From: Thermohalobaculum sp035513135 | Lineage (GTDB): Bacteria; Pseudomonadota; Alphaproteobacteria; Rhodobacterales; Rhodobacteraceae | Direction: 5' to 3' | Assembly: GCA_035513135.1 (NCBI GenBank) | Contig: DATKCQ010000008.1 | Location: 1 to 28,787 of the forward strand | Length of the DNA stretch: 28,787 nt | In this document: positions 1 through 7,755 of the stretch, piece by piece | Position numbering within the stretch: position 1 is the stretch's first letter | How the letters are laid out: each line of letters begins with the position of its first letter | Position numbers and translations under genes: made by a program | The notes under the pieces: model-generated | What the model saw: only the letters and a program-made list of their open reading frames with translations | Databases searched by the model: none | Told to the model about the DNA's origin: nothing

Positions 1-1
1 C

Positions 2-1402
2 TACCAGCTCGACATGGAGATGAGCTTCGTCACCCAGGAGGACGTGTTCAACGCCATCGAGCCGGTACTGGCCGAGACCTTCGCCGAATTCGCGGGCTTT
101 GGCCGCGAACGCCCTTGGAAGATCACCTCGGGCGGCACCGAAATCGACGTGACGCAGCCGCAAGGCGAGCGCCACGCTTTCCGCCGCATCCCCTACACGG
201 AGGCGATGGAGAAGTACGCCACCGACAAGCCGGACCTGCGCAACCCCATCGAGATGCGCGAGGTCTCCGAGCACTTCCGCGATTCCGGCTTCCAGGTCTT
301 CGCGAAGATCCTCGAGCGCCAGGGCACCGAGATCCGGGCCATCCCGGCGCCGACAGGGGGCAGCCGCGCCTTCTGCGACCGCATGAACGCGTGGGCGCAA
401 AAGGAAGGGCTGCCCGGCATGGGCTACATCTTCTGGCGCGAGAAACCATCCCAGTCGGAAGGCTCAAAGGAGCTAAGTGAAATTTATTCGAAGTTCATGG
501 ATACAATTACAAAGCTTCTAGAGAAGGACGAAAAGTTCGAAGGCCTCGACGGATTGCTTGAGGCTCTTGATGGTATTGAAAGAGAGTTGTCCTTTCAACC
601 TGGAGAGGTTGGAGGCTCTACAATTATTATTAGAAGCCATCACAAGGAAATCGCCAAAGCTATCGCTGACCAAGACTTCGCGACTGCTGACAATCTCATG
701 AACCGATACAGCGTCCAAATTGAAGCCGCCGGTCCCTTGGCGCGCAACATCGGCCCGGAGCGGACCGAGGCGATCCGCCAGGAGCTCGACCTCGGGGCCG
801 GCGACGCCGCCTTCTTCCTCGCCGGCACGCCGAAGAGCTTCATCGACGTGGCGGCGAAGGCGCGCAACGTCATCGCCGACGAGCTGGGGCTGGCGGCGCG
901 CGACCGCTTCGACTTCTGCTGGGTGGTCGATTTCCCGATGTTCGAGTGGAACGAGGAGGAGGAGAAGATCGACTTCTCGCACAACCCGTTCTCGATGCCG
1001 CAGGGCGGGCTCGAGGCGCTCGAGAGCGAGGACCCGCTGGCGATCCGCGGCTTCCAGTACGACATCGTCTGCAACGGCGTCGAGCTTTCCTCGGGCGCCA
1101 TCCGCAACCACCGCCCCGAGATCATGTACAAGGCCTTCGAGATCGCCGGCTACGGCCGCGCGGAGGTCGAGGCGCGCTTCGGCGGCATGCTCAACGCCTT
1201 CCGCTACGGCGCGCCCCCCCATGGCGGCATCGCGCCGGGCATCGACCGTATCGTCATGCTGCTGGCGGGCGTGAGCAACATCCGCGAGGTCATCATGTTC
1301 CCGATGAACCAGCGCGCCGAGGATCTTCTGATGCAGGCGCCCTCGCAGGTCGGCGCAAAGCAGCTGCGCGAGCTCAACATCCGCATCGTGCCGCAGGAGT
1401 AG
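2..1402 (+). CDS. aspS: Aspartyl-tRNA synthetase, 3' part, with an internal in-frame insertion
   Basis: Class II aminoacyl-tRNA synthetase that charges tRNA-Asp (or Asp and Asn tRNAs in lineages without AsnRS) in the cytoplasm. The 5' end, including the anticodon-binding OB fold, lies outside the window; the reading frame is open from base 2. Visible parts are the motif 2 region (YQLDMEMSF), the inserted GAD domain (GMGYIFWRE, then EAAGPLARNIGPERT), a motif just before motif 3 (DFSHNPFSMPQGG) and the motif 3 end (YGAPPHGGIAPGIDR), followed by NIREVIMFPMNQRAEDL and the usual C-terminus VVPQ/IVPQE. Between WRE and EAAGPL, where family members have only a handful of residues, there are about 93 extra or replaced codons of much lower G+C (see separate entry). 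All catalytic-core motifs downstream are intact and in frame, so the enzyme is probably functional. It converges on lexA. Confidence 0.97.
   Translation, partial: YQLDMEMSFVTQEDVFNAIEPVLAETFAEFAGFGRERPWKITSGGTEIDVTQPQGERHAFRRIPYTEAMEKYATDKPDLRNPIEMREVSEHFRDSGFQVFAKILERQGTEIRAIPAPTGGSRAFCDRMNAWAQKEGLPGMGYIFWREKPSQSEGSKELSEIYSKFMDTITKLLEKDEKFEGLDGLLEALDGIERELSFQPGEVGGSTIIIRSHHKEIAKAIADQDFATADNLMNRYSVQIEAAGPLARNIGPERTEAIRQELDLGAGDAAFFLAGTPKSFIDVAAKARNVIADELGLAARDRFDFCWVVDFPMFEWNEEEEKIDFSHNPFSMPQGGLEALESEDPLAIRGFQYDIVCNGVELSSGAIRNHRPEIMYKAFEIAGYGRAEVEARFGGMLNAFRYGAPPHGGIAPGIDRIVMLLAGVSNIREVIMFPMNQRAEDLLMQAPSQVGAKQLRELNIRIVPQE
443..721 (+). other. AT-rich in-frame insertion inside aspS (GAD-domain loop)
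   Basis: A block of 93 codons sits between WRE (codons ending at 442) and EAAGPLARNIG (starting at 722). By hand count, bases 481-720 hold 104 G+C of 240 (43%), against about 70% on either side, and codons such as ATT, AAA, GAA, TTT and AGA, rare elsewhere in the window, are frequent. The encoded peptide is mostly predicted helix with heptad-like hydrophobics (LSEIYSKFMDTITKLLEK), then a short strand (STIIIR) and another helix (HHKEIAKAIADQDF) that loosely recalls the last helices of FCD-type regulators. No intein splice motifs, transposase or clear terminal inverted repeats were seen. The boundaries are judged from memory of the family and may be off by a few codons. Confidence 0.8.
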
Positions 1403-1444
1403 GGCGCGTGCCGGGATTTCTGCGTCGCCCCGGCCGGTCGCATA

Positions 1445-1507
1445 TAGGGCGGGCTTCAGCCCGCCATGCTGCGGTTGCGGTGGATTGGCGGGCTGAAGCC
1501 CGCCCTA
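1445..1507. repeat. Inverted pair of REP-like palindromes (BIME-like)
   Basis: Bases 1445-1465 and 1487-1507 are perfect 21-base inverted copies separated by a 21-base spacer. Each arm is itself a palindrome (GGCGGGCT, 2-base loop, AGCCCGCC) preceded by a TAGG head; the right arm read on the minus strand has the GTAG head typical of REP elements moved by RAYT (TnpA-REP) transposases. It lies between the convergent stop codons of aspS and lexA, so either the whole stem or the two small hairpins could end transcription from both sides. No RAYT gene is in the window. Confidence 0.85.
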
Positions 1508-1527
1508 CGTCAGTCGCGTTGCCCGCC

Positions 1528-2268
1528 TCAATAGGTCCGGATCAGCCCGACCAGGCGGCCCTGGATCTTGATCTGGTCGCTGCGGTAGAGCCGGGTGCCG
1601 TAGGACGGGTTCGCCGCCTCGAGCGCGATGGCGCTGCCCTTGCGGCGCAGGCGCTTGAGCGTCGCCTCGCTGTCCTCGATCAGCGCCACCACGATGTCGC
1701 CGTTGTCGGCGCTGTCCTGCCGGCGGATCACCACGATGTCGCCCTCGTGGATGCCGGCGTCGATCATGCTGTCGCCCTTGACCTCGAGCGCGTAGTGCTC
1801 GCCCGCGCGCGACAGCATCATCGAGGGCACGCCCACCGGCGCCGGCCCGTTCTCCAGCGCCTCGATCGGCGCGCCGGCGGCGATCCGCCCGATCAGCGGC
1901 ACGTCGCGGGCTTCGACTCCCGGGCCAACCCCTTGGGAAACCGGCTCCATGCCGAGCCGGCCGGTGGCCTGCTCGAACAGGTCGGGCCCGGCCAGCGCGC
2001 CCTCGATCACCGAGGGCCGGAAGCCGCCGCGGCCGGGCCGGGTGTCCTCGACATTGTCGGGCAGGCGCAGGATCTCGACCGCCCGGGCGCGATGCGGCAG
2101 GCGGCGGATGAAGCCGCGCTCCTCGAGCGCCGTGATCAGCCGGTGGATGCCCGACTTCGAGCGGAGATTCAGCGCCTCCTTCATCTCGTCGAACGAGGGC
2201 GAGACCCCGTCGCGCTGCACCCGCTTGTGGATGAACATGAGCAGCTCGTATTGCTTCCTGGTCAGCAT
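1528..2268 (-). CDS. lexA: LexA repressor, SOS regulator
   Basis: SOS transcriptional repressor that self-cleaves when stimulated by RecA filaments. The 246-residue protein starts with the alphaproteobacterial signature MLTRKQYELLMFIH, followed by the winged-helix DNA-binding domain (residues about 1-70, RSKSGIHRLITALEERGFIRRLP), a long linker, and the S24 peptidase domain. The Ala-Gly cleavage site is A131-G132 (GRIAAGAP), the catalytic serine is S167 (KGDSM) and the lysine K205 (EATLKRL). An upstream in-frame TTG at 2340 would give a longer product, but it lies in the -35 box of the promoter, so the ATG at 2268 is chosen; a GGGGAC stretch precedes it. The gene follows moeA by 100 bases with its own operator, so it is probably transcribed separately as well as by read-through. 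Confidence 0.97.
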   Translation of the reverse strand: MLTRKQYELLMFIHKRVQRDGVSPSFDEMKEALNLRSKSGIHRLITALEERGFIRRLPHRARAVEILRLPDNVEDTRPGRGGFRPSVIEGALAGPDLFEQATGRLGMEPVSQGVGPGVEARDVPLIGRIAAGAPIEALENGPAPVGVPSMMLSRAGEHYALEVKGDSMIDAGIHEGDIVVIRRQDSADNGDIVVALIEDSEATLKRLRRKGSAIALEAANPSYGTRLYRSDQIKIQGRLVGLIRTY

Positions 2269-2311
2269 CGCGGATGTCCCCGGCGCAATTTCCCCCTGGA
2301 TGTAGTGGCAT

Positions 2312-2340
2312 GTTCTATAAAAGTTCGCCTTTTGTGTCAA
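2312..2340 (-). promoter_or_regulatory. lexA promoter with overlapping LexA operator
   Basis: Read on the minus strand, TTGACA (2340-2335) is a perfect -35 hexamer; a -10-like TAGAAC lies 17 bases on (2317-2312), or TATAGA with a 15-base spacer. The sequence GAACTTTTATAGAAC (2326-2312), which is GTTC-N7-GTTC on the plus strand, is exactly the LexA box described for alphaproteobacteria. It covers the spacer and -10, so bound LexA would block its own promoter. It lies 44 to 72 bases upstream of the lexA ATG. Confidence 0.92.
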
Positions 2341-2368
2341 GCTCCGGATGATCCCGCGCGCGCTCCGC

Positions 2369-3574
2369 TCAGTCCAGCTTGATATAGCCGATCGGGCTGC
2401 CCGCGCGCGCGGCGGGCGCGTGCGCCGGGCGGACCGCCAGCGCGTTGGCGCGGGCCAGCACCGCCAGCAGGCTCGAATCCTGGTTCTCGGCCACCTCGCA
2501 GCGCATCAAGCCGTCGGCGGCGAGGTCGACCACGGCGCGCATGTAGTGCTCGCGCGGGCCGTTCGCCGGCAGGTCGTGGCCGAGGAAGGCCATGCGCGTG
2601 GCGCGCGGGCCGGCGGGCAGGCCGAGCGCCGCGTCGATGGCGGGGCGCAGGAGCACCTCGGCGCAGACCAGGGCCGAGACCGGGTTACCCGGCAGGCCGA
2701 GCATCACGCGGCCGCCGATGCGCCCGGCCATGAGCGGCTTGCCCGGCCGCATGGCGACCGTGGTGACGTCGAGCTCGAGCCCGGCGCCACTGAGCACCTC
2801 GGCCACCAGGTCGTGCTCGCCCACCGAGGCGCCGCCCAGCGTCACGATGAAATCCGCGCCCTGCGCCGCCTCGAGCGCAGCAAGCAGGCTCGCGCGGTCA
2901 TCGCGCGCGATCGGGCAGCGCCGCGGCGCGGCCCCGGCGGCGGCCAGCATGGCGGCGAGCCCGATGTCGTTCGACGAGACGATCTGGCCGGGGCCGGGGG
3001 TCTCGCCGGGCGCCACCAGCTCGTCGCCGGTGGGGATCAGCGCCACCACCGGGCGGCGGCTGACGCGCACGCGCGCGGCGTTCATCGCCGCCAGCAGCGC
3101 CAGCTCGCGCGGGTTCAGCCGGCGCGGCGCGGCGAGGCGGAATCCCGAAGCGAAGTCCATGCCGGCGGGGCGGATGAAGGCCCACGGCGTGGGCGGCTCG
3201 ACCACCTCGACCGTCTCGCCCTCGCCCGGGGAGCTCGCGCGATTGGCGTTCTCCTGGATCAGGATGGCGTCGGCGCCCTCGGGCACCGGCGCCCCGGTGA
3301 AGATGCGCACCGCCTCGCCGGGGCCGACCGTGCGCGTCCCGCCCGCGCCGGCCTTCGCCGCTCCGGTCAGGCGCAGCCGCGCCCCGGCGACGGCGTCCGC
3401 CGCGCGCACGGCGTAGCCGTCCATCGCCGAGGCGGCGAACGGCGGCTGGTCGCGCTGGGCCACGGCGTCGGCGCGCAGCACCCGGCCGGCGGCCTCGGCG
3501 AGCGGCACCTCCTCAGCGCCGGCGGGCGTGACCAGCGCCAGGATGCGCGCCAGCGCGTCGGCGACCTGCAGCAT
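2369..3574 (-). CDS. moeA: Molybdopterin molybdenumtransferase MoeA
   Basis: Inserts molybdate into adenylated molybdopterin, the last general step of molybdenum-cofactor synthesis. The protein has 401 residues, the normal length. Recognisable segments in order are the N-terminal domain with QPPFAASAMDGYAVR, the MoeA insertion domain with IFTGAPVPEGADAILIQE, the MogA-like core with PTGDELV and the molybdopterin-binding loop LGGASVGEHD, then GLPGNPVSALV and a C-terminal beta domain ending GYIKLD. The ATG shares one base with the TGA of moaC (TGATG), indicating translational coupling to moaC and the trp genes upstream. moaA, moaD, moaE and mogA are not in the window. Confidence 0.95.
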   Translation of the reverse strand: MLQVADALARILALVTPAGAEEVPLAEAAGRVLRADAVAQRDQPPFAASAMDGYAVRAADAVAGARLRLTGAAKAGAGGTRTVGPGEAVRIFTGAPVPEGADAILIQENANRASSPGEGETVEVVEPPTPWAFIRPAGMDFASGFRLAAPRRLNPRELALLAAMNAARVRVSRRPVVALIPTGDELVAPGETPGPGQIVSSNDIGLAAMLAAAGAAPRRCPIARDDRASLLAALEAAQGADFIVTLGGASVGEHDLVAEVLSGAGLELDVTTVAMRPGKPLMAGRIGGRVMLGLPGNPVSALVCAEVLLRPAIDAALGLPAGPRATRMAFLGHDLPANGPREHYMRAVVDLAADGLMRCEVAENQDSSLLAVLARANALAVRPAHAPAARAGSPIGYIKLD

Positions 3575-4047
3575 CACCCGGCCTCGAAGGTGCCGGACTT
3601 GCCGCCCGCCTTGCGGGTCAGGCGGATGTCGGTGATGCGCATGGCCCGGTCCACCGCCTTCACCATGTCGTAGACGGTGAGCGCGGCGACCGAGACGGCG
3701 GTGAGCGCCTCCATCTCCACCCCGGTCCGGCCGGTGAGCGTCACGGTCGCCTCGATCTCCACGCGGTCGGGCGGGGCGGGGACCAGGTCCACGGAGACGT
3801 TGGTGAGCATCAGCGGGTGGCACAGCGGGATCAGCTCGGCGGTGCGCTTGGCCGCCATGATCCCGGCGAGGCGGGCCACCGCCAGCACGTCGCCCTTGCT
3901 TGCCCGGCCCTCGACGATCATGCCGAGCGTCTCGGGCGCCATCACCACCGCGCCCTTCGCCGTGGCGCTGCGTCGGGTCGCCGGCTTGTCGCCGACATCG
4001 ACCATGCGCGCGCGGCCCTCGTCGTCGAAATGCGTGAAGTCGCTCAT
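3574..4047 (-). CDS. moaC: Cyclic pyranopterin monophosphate synthase MoaC
   Basis: Second enzyme of molybdenum-cofactor synthesis, converting 3',8-cyclo-7,8-dihydro-GTP (the MoaA product) to cyclic pyranopterin monophosphate. At 157 residues it has the usual length. It shows the signatures THFDDEGRARMVDVGDK, LCHPLMLTNVSVDL and GVEMEALTAVSVAALTVYDMVKAVD, and ends in GGKSGTFEAG. K51, D127 and K130 match the conserved active-site positions. The start overlaps the trpC stop in ATGA (4044-4047) and the stop overlaps moeA by one base, so it is co-translated in the middle of the trp-moa chain. Confidence 0.97.
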   Translation of the reverse strand: MSDFTHFDDEGRARMVDVGDKPATRRSATAKGAVVMAPETLGMIVEGRASKGDVLAVARLAGIMAAKRTAELIPLCHPLMLTNVSVDLVPAPPDRVEIEATVTLTGRTGVEMEALTAVSVAALTVYDMVKAVDRAMRITDIRLTRKAGGKSGTFEAG

Positions 4048-4856
4048 GCGGCGCCCGCGGGCAGCGGCTCCGCCAGCAGCGCGCGGGTGGCGGCGGCCAC
4101 GTCCGGCGCCCGCATCAGGCTCTCGCCGATCAGGAAGCTGCGCGCCCCGGCGCGGGCCAGCCGGGCGAGGTCGGCCGGGGTGGCGAGCCCGCTCTCGGCC
4201 ACCGCCAGCCAGCCCTCGGGCAGGCGCGGCATGAGCGCCTCGGTGGTCTCGAGCCGGGTCTCGAAGCTGCGCAGGTCGCGGTTGTTGATGCCGAGGAGGC
4301 GCGATTTCAGCCCGAGCGCCCGGTCGAGCTCGGCCGCGTCGTGCACCTCGATCAGCGCGTCCATGCCCCAGGCGCGCGCCGCCTCCTCGAGCTCGGCGGC
4401 CTGGGCGCCGGAGACGCTCGCCATGATGATCAGCACGCAGTCGGCACCCAGCGCCCGGCTCTCGGCGACCTGCCACGGGTCGTAGAGGAAGTCCTTGCGC
4501 AGCACAGGCAACACGGTGGCGGCGCGGGCGGCGGTGAGGAACGCGTCGGCCCCCTGAAAGCTCGGCCCGTCGGTCAGCACGCTCAGGCAGGTGGCGCCGC
4601 CCTGCGCGTAGGCGCGGGCCAGCTCGGGCGGGTCGAAGTCGGCGCGGATCAGGCCGCGCGAGGGGCTCGCCTTCTTGATCTCGGCAATCAGGCCGTAGCG
4701 CCCGGCGGCCTCGGCGGCTTCCAGCGCGGCGCGGAAGGGGCGCACGGCGGGGGCGGCGCGCGCCGCCTCCTCGACCGCGGGCAGCGGCCGGGCGGCCTTG
4801 CGCGCGGCGATCTCGGCGCGCTTGTAGGCGCGGATCCGCTCCAGGATGTCGCTCAT
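4044..4856 (-). CDS. trpC: Indole-3-glycerol phosphate synthase
   Basis: Closes the ring of carboxyphenylamino-deoxyribulose phosphate to give indole-3-glycerol phosphate in tryptophan synthesis. It is a stand-alone 270-residue TIM barrel with no fused TrpF. The motifs are in the expected order: LIAEIKKASPSRGLIR with the catalytic lysine, SVLTDGPSFQG, LRKDFLYDPWQV, DALIEVHD, LGINNRDLRSFE and AVAESGL, then a phosphate-binding end FLIGESLMR. The ATG overlaps the stop of trpD in ATGA, and the gene's own stop overlaps moaC in the same way, so translation is coupled along the cluster. Confidence 0.97.
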   Translation of the reverse strand: MSDILERIRAYKRAEIAARKAARPLPAVEEAARAAPAVRPFRAALEAAEAAGRYGLIAEIKKASPSRGLIRADFDPPELARAYAQGGATCLSVLTDGPSFQGADAFLTAARAATVLPVLRKDFLYDPWQVAESRALGADCVLIIMASVSGAQAAELEEAARAWGMDALIEVHDAAELDRALGLKSRLLGINNRDLRSFETRLETTEALMPRLPEGWLAVAESGLATPADLARLARAGARSFLIGESLMRAPDVAAATRALLAEPLPAGAA

Positions 4857-5878
4857 CGCCCCGCGCCCCCGTGGGTGGCGGCGGCCAGCGCCTCGACCTT
4901 GGCCCGGGCGGCGCCCGAGTCGATGCTCTCGCGCGCCATCTCCGCGCCGGACCTGAGATCGGAGGCCCGGCCGACCACCACCAGCGCCGCGGCGGCGTTC
5001 AGCACCACCGCGTCGCGGTAGGCGCCCGGCGCGCCGTCGAGCAGCGCGCGCAGCTTCTTCACGTTCTCCTCGGGCGTGCCGCCGAGGATCGCCTCGAGCG
5101 GGTGCGTGGGCAGGCCGGCGTCCTCGGGGTGGACCTCCAGCTCGCCGATCTCGCCGTGGCCGAGCGCCACCACGCGGGTCGGGCCGGAGATCGAGACCTC
5201 GTCGGTGCCGTCGGCGCCGTGCACCAGCCAGGCCGCTTCGGAGCCCAGCGCCCGCAAGGTCTCGGCCATCGGCCGGAGCAGCGCCGCCGAGAAGGCGCCG
5301 GTGAGCTGGTAGCGCACGCCCGCCGGGTTGGTGAGCGGCCCGAGGATGTTGAACACCGTGCGGGTGCCCAGCTCGAGCCGCGCCGGCATCACGTGCTTCA
5401 TCGCCGCATGGTGCATCGGCGCCATCATGAAGCAGATGCCGCAGCTCGCCAGCGCCCGCTCGGCCACGCTGGCCCCCACCATCACGTCGATGCCGAGCTG
5501 CGCCATGGTGTCGGCCGCCCCGGACTTCGAGGTCAGCGCCCGGTTGCCGTGCTTGGCCACCGGCACGCCGGCGCCGGCAACCACGAAGGCGGCCGCCGTC
5601 GAGATGTTGAGCGTGCCCTTGCCGTCGCCCCCCGTGCCGACGATGTCCATGGCGCCGCCGGGCGCCGCCACGCGGGCCGACTTGGCACGCATCGCCGCGG
5701 CGGCGCCGGCGATCTCGTCGACCGTCTCGCCGCGGGTGCGCAGGGCGATCAACAGCCCGCCGATCTGCGCCGGCGTGGCCTCGCCCGACATCAGGATGTC
5801 GAACGCCGCCTCGGCCTCGGCGCGGGTCAGCGGCGCCTCGACGGCCCTTGCGATCAGCGGCTTCAGCGCCTCGCTCAT
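4853..5878 (-). CDS. trpD: Anthranilate phosphoribosyltransferase
   Basis: Transfers phosphoribose from PRPP to anthranilate, the second step of the tryptophan branch. The 341-residue protein shows a helical N-terminal domain (LTRAEAEAAFDILMSGEATPAQIGGLL is split here as LTRAEAEAAFDILMSGEATP and following), the PRPP-binding loop GTGGDGKGTLNIST, KHGNRALTSKSGAADT, the anthranilate-site stretch HHAAMKHVMP and the conserved RTVFNILGPLTNPAG. The start overlaps the trpG stop and the stop overlaps the trpC start, each as ATGA. It is not fused to TrpG, unlike the enterobacterial arrangement. Confidence 0.97.
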   Translation of the reverse strand: MSEALKPLIARAVEAPLTRAEAEAAFDILMSGEATPAQIGGLLIALRTRGETVDEIAGAAAAMRAKSARVAAPGGAMDIVGTGGDGKGTLNISTAAAFVVAGAGVPVAKHGNRALTSKSGAADTMAQLGIDVMVGASVAERALASCGICFMMAPMHHAAMKHVMPARLELGTRTVFNILGPLTNPAGVRYQLTGAFSAALLRPMAETLRALGSEAAWLVHGADGTDEVSISGPTRVVALGHGEIGELEVHPEDAGLPTHPLEAILGGTPEENVKKLRALLDGAPGAYRDAVVLNAAAALVVVGRASDLRSGAEMARESIDSGAARAKVEALAAATHGGAGR

Positions 5879-6450
5879 GCGGCCCCCGCGATTTCGAGGA
5901 AGTTCTTCAACAGCGCGTGCCCGTGCTCGCTGGCGATGGATTCGGGATGGAACTGCACACCGTGGACCGGGCGCGAGCGGTGCGCCAGCCCCATGATCAC
6001 CCCGGACTGCGCCCGCGCGGTCACCTCGAGGCAGTCGGGCAGCGTCTCGGGCTTCAGCGTTAGCGAGTGGTAGCGGGTCACCGAGAAGCCCTGCGGCAGG
6101 CCGCCGAACACCCCCGTCCCCGCATGGGTGACGTGCGAGAGCTTGCCGTGCAGGATCTCGTGGCAGCGCACCACCTCGCCGCCGAAGGCCTGGCCGATCG
6201 CCTGGTGGCCGAGGCAGACTCCGAGCATCGGCAGGTCGGCGGGCGCCTGCGCCACCAGCTCGAGGCAGATCCCCGCCTCGTCGGGCGTGCACGGCCCGGG
6301 CGACATGACGATGGCGCTGGGGCGCCGGGCGATGGCCTCCCCGGCGCTCAGCGCGTCGTTGCGCACGACCTCCACCTGTGCCCCAAGCTCGCCAAGATAA
6401 TGCACGAGATTGTAGGTGAAGCTGTCGTAGTTATCGATGAGGAGGAGCAT
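5875..6450 (-). CDS. trpG: Anthranilate synthase glutamine amidotransferase component
   Basis: Class I glutamine amidotransferase that supplies ammonia to TrpE; some bacteria share it with p-aminobenzoate synthase. The 191-residue protein begins MLLLIDNYDSFTYNLVHYLG, the family's normal N-terminus, so the ATG at 6450 is preferred over upstream in-frame codons despite a poor ribosome binding site. The catalytic triad is C79 (GVCLGHQAIGQAFGG), H168 and E170 (GVQFHPESI); the oxyanion motif SPGPCTPDEAGI is present. It is the first gene of the trpGDC-moaC-moeA chain. The divergent spacer to 6673 (222 bases) should hold its promoter; I saw no Trp-rich leader peptide there. Confidence 0.96.
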   Translation of the reverse strand: MLLLIDNYDSFTYNLVHYLGELGAQVEVVRNDALSAGEAIARRPSAIVMSPGPCTPDEAGICLELVAQAPADLPMLGVCLGHQAIGQAFGGEVVRCHEILHGKLSHVTHAGTGVFGGLPQGFSVTRYHSLTLKPETLPDCLEVTARAQSGVIMGLAHRSRPVHGVQFHPESIASEHGHALLKNFLEIAGAA

Positions 6451-6672
6451 AAAGGCAGCGACTTTCTGTTGTGGCACCGCCCGCAGCGGTGGCGCACCGG
6501 GACGATTGCGCGTATATCTGGTGCGGCCATATCTGGCGTGAGAGGTGCGCACGCGTCAAGCGGGGGTGGCGTGCGGCCGCAGGCAGGGGGGTTCCGGGGA
6601 ATGGCCCGGGATACCCTGGGGGCGCTATGCCCGGCCGGCCGGGCAATGGGGACTCTGGGGTGGGGTTCGGCG

Positions 6673-7755
6673 ATGAGACGACGTTTCGACGATGAGGACG
6701 AGCGCCCGAGCTGGGTCTGGCGCCTGGTGAAGGGCGTTCTCGCGGGCGCGATCGTCAGCGGGCTGGCGGTCGCCGCGCTGTCGCTCGTCGTGCTGCCGCC
6801 ACCCGCGCCGCCACCGCCGCCGGCCCAGTCGGCCGGGGCCGAGGCCGACGGCTCGCCGGCGGTGATCGACGGCATCGAGGTCGCGACGCGGCCCGCCTAT
6901 TTCGGCGCCGCGACCACGGACTCCGAGCCGGCAACCGGCGACGCGGCGGGGCCGATCGAGCTTTCGGGCGCGGCGCTCGTGGTCAACGCCGCGCCGTTCG
7001 AGGCGGCGCCGGCAGCGCCGCTGGTCGCCGTGGTGCTCGATGACGCCGCCGCCAACCCGCTCCTGCACGAGACGCTGTTCGCCATCGACATGCCGCTGAC
7101 CATCGGCGTCGTCGCCGGCTCGGGCGGCGACCGGGTGACGGCCGAGGCCGCGCGTGCGGCGGGCTTCGAGGTGGTGGCCCAGCTGCCGCTGGCCGAGCCG
7201 GGTGCGGCCGAGGGCGCCGCGCTCGAATACGGCCTGCCCGCCGAGGAGGCGGCCGAGCGCACCCTGCTGCTGCTGCGCCGCCTGCCGATGGCGGTGGCGG
7301 CGACGCGGCCGCTTGCCGCCCCGGCGCCGCCGAACGCCAGCGTGCTCGAGGGCATGCTGGACGCGCTCGGACCGCTCGGCTTCGCCTATCTCGACCATGG
7401 CGTCGCGCCGGGCACCGCCTCGGCGGTCGTCTCGGACGGCCTCGAGCGGATCGTCGGCGTCAGCCGCTTCACCATCCCGGCCGGGGCCAGCGCGGCCGAG
7501 GCGCACGCGACGCTTGACCGGGCCGCGGCCGAGGCGGCGCAAAGCGGCGCGGCGGTGGTGGTCGCCGCGGTGGACGAGCAGGTGTTGCTCGCCCTCCAGC
7601 TTTGGGGCGGCGAGGGTGTGGTCAGCGCCGAGGGGGCGGTCGACGTGGCGCAGCTCGCGCCGCTGTCGGCGGTGATCCGGCGGCAGAACGGCGGCGATCT
7701 CCCGCAGGAGGAGGCGGCGACCGAGGCGGCGGCGACCGGCGGCGCGGCTAATTGA
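6673..7755 (+). CDS. YibQ-type divergent polysaccharide deacetylase family protein, membrane anchored
   Basis: A 360-residue envelope protein with a short charged cytoplasmic N-terminus, one membrane anchor (residues about 16-41, LVKGVLAGAIVSGLAVAALS), a proline-rich linker (PPPAPPPPPAQ) and a periplasmic domain. The domain resembles the DUF610 or divergent polysaccharide deacetylase family (E. coli YibQ): LVAVVLDDAAANPLLHETL, then MPLTIGVV, RAAGFEVVAQLPL and FAYLDHG. The family lacks an established substrate; a role in peptidoglycan or envelope sugar trimming is inferred from the fold. The ATG at 6673 follows a GGGGT stretch; an in-frame ATG at 6646 is possible. It lies opposite to and between trpE and trpG, and its last 8 bases overlap the end of trpE. 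Confidence 0.85.
   Translation: MRRRFDDEDERPSWVWRLVKGVLAGAIVSGLAVAALSLVVLPPPAPPPPPAQSAGAEADGSPAVIDGIEVATRPAYFGAATTDSEPATGDAAGPIELSGAALVVNAAPFEAAPAAPLVAVVLDDAAANPLLHETLFAIDMPLTIGVVAGSGGDRVTAEAARAAGFEVVAQLPLAEPGAAEGAALEYGLPAEEAAERTLLLLRRLPMAVAATRPLAAPAPPNASVLEGMLDALGPLGFAYLDHGVAPGTASAVVSDGLERIVGVSRFTIPAGASAAEAHATLDRAAAEAAQSGAAVVVAAVDEQVLLALQLWGGEGVVSAEGAVDVAQLAPLSAVIRRQNGGDLPQEEAATEAAATGGAAN

Noticed and set aside
443..721. Intein or self-splicing intron in aspS
   Set aside because: The block has no intein start/end motifs (Cys/Ser start, His-Asn end), is far shorter than an intein, and stays in frame without stops, so splicing is not needed.
2269..2340. Longer LexA beginning at TTG 2340
   Set aside because: That codon is part of the -35 box, the added residues cover the operator, and known LexA proteins begin at MLTRKQYELL.
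6451..6672. A Trp-rich leader peptide or attenuator ahead of trpG
   Set aside because: No short frame with consecutive Trp codons and no hairpin plus T-run was found in the spacer; the trpE spacer is only 34 bases.
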